Assembly (NCBI GenBank): GCA_002402575.1
Contig: DHGD01000102.1
Location: forward strand, 1 to 7,263
Length of the DNA: 7,263 nt
Source: Syntrophomonas sp. UBA4807
Lineage (GTDB): Bacteria > Bacillota > Syntrophomonadia > Syntrophomonadales > Syntrophomonadaceae
Reading direction: 5' to 3'
Positions 6,964 through 7,263 of the stretch are shown here, in pieces. Every line of letters begins with the position of its first letter. Within the stretch, counting starts at the first letter, position 1. The position numbers were made by a program, and so were the translations under genes. Under the pieces are notes generated by a model. That model was given only the letters and a program-made list of their open reading frames with translations. It had not been told where the DNA came from and did no database searches.

Positions 6964-7263
6964 TCACTTCAGCTTCTCGGCCAATTTGGCGCGGCGGTCG
7001 ATATCAAGCTTTTGAAATGCGGTGCGCAGATGTGCGCGCACGGTGCTTTCCGTTATTACAAGTCGCTCAGCAATCTCACTATTGCGCAGCCCTGCGGCCG
7101 CCAGCCTGGCTACCTCGTACTCCCGCGGAGTCAGGCCTAAAGGCGGCTCATCCGGAAACATGTCATTGTGCAGCTTGGTCCAGCCCAATAAAAAACGCTC
7201 TTTGATTTCATTAAAACGGCCCCCAAACATGGGATATTCCTGTGCGATCAATTCGCCGGTCAG
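6964..7263 (-). CDS. LuxR-family transcriptional regulator, C-terminal part (N-terminus outside window)
   Basis: The 99 visible residues end at TGA 6964-6966, and the frame is open to the right edge. The DNA-binding domain covers about visible residues 42-99: LTPREYEVARLAAAGL is the conserved first helix region, NSEIAERLVITESTVRAHLR is the helix-turn-helix with the recognition helix STVRAHLR, and FQKLDIDRRAKLAEKL is the dimerisation helix. The preceding segment (ERFLLGWTKLHNDMFPDEPP) looks like the end of a helical repeat region, as in MalT-like or other large LuxR proteins, rather than a receiver domain; this is inference. A TTG at 7251 could be read as a start, but the frame continues upstream without a stop and an HTH-only protein of this form is less likely. 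The gene is co-directional with the downstream surface operon but separated from it by a terminator. Its effector and targets cannot be seen. Confidence 0.9.
   Translation of the reverse strand: MTGELIAQEYPMFGGRFNEIKERFLLGWTKLHNDMFPDEPPLGLTPREYEVARLAAAGLRNSEIAERLVITESTVRAHLRTAFQKLDIDRRAKLAEKLK

Noticed and set aside
6877..7140. 87-codon plus-strand ORF and its 62-codon neighbour
   Set aside because: Both are antisense to the LuxR HTH domain and its terminator, with no recognisable features.
6964..7251. LuxR protein starting at TTG 7251 as a complete 95-residue protein
   Set aside because: The frame is open to the window edge and the residues before the HTH look like the end of a larger domain, so the gene is treated as truncated by the window.
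1..7263. CRISPR array, tRNA, rRNA, insertion-sequence ends or transposase
   Set aside because: No regularly spaced identical repeats, cloverleaf-like sequences, transposase motifs or flanking terminal repeats were seen by reading both strands; the repeats present are protein-level domain repeats.

Overview
All three supportable genes in this window lie on the minus strand, so the region reads right to left. It looks like an accessory, cell-surface region of a Gram-positive-lineage anaerobe with middling G+C, probably Clostridia or Negativicutes. I infer this from strong AGGAGG-type ribosome binding sites, a MalT-like LuxR C-terminus, and a very large secreted protein built from Ig-like, FN3, MBG and InlB-type repeats. 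Genus cannot be decided from the sequence.

Right end (7263 to 6964): the C-terminal 99 residues of a LuxR-family regulator, entering from outside the window and ending in a clean Rho-independent terminator (6885-6919). From 6850 to 6381 no gene is firm. This stretch holds two short in-frame ORFs split by a TAG stop (possibly a decayed gene), a GC-rich hairpin, an AT-rich dyad, and a promoter-like region whose TATAAT box sits inside an 8-bp inverted repeat.

From 6379 leftward there is a likely two-gene operon. First comes a 78-residue DUF2442-family protein with a near-perfect ribosome binding site. A 69-bp gap follows, containing an 8-codon mini-ORF with its own strong Shine-Dalgarno and a hairpin that could compete with the next gene's ribosome binding site. 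Then comes a giant secreted protein gene that fills 1-6073 and runs off the left edge still open (2024 codons seen).

The giant protein reads from its N-terminus as: signal peptide; FG-GAP/VCBS-like beta-propeller; a roughly 300-residue beta-rich domain I cannot assign, with pore-former-like alternating segments; FN3; Ig-like; Big_3-like; a further Ig-like stretch plus an MBG-type module; and eight tandem InlB B-repeat-like units. Its anchor, if any, lies beyond the window. The plausible picture is an exported stalk-and-head surface protein preceded by a small cytoplasmic protein of unknown role. Whether the LuxR regulator controls them cannot be told from the sequence. The long plus-strand ORFs opposite the giant gene are antisense shadows.
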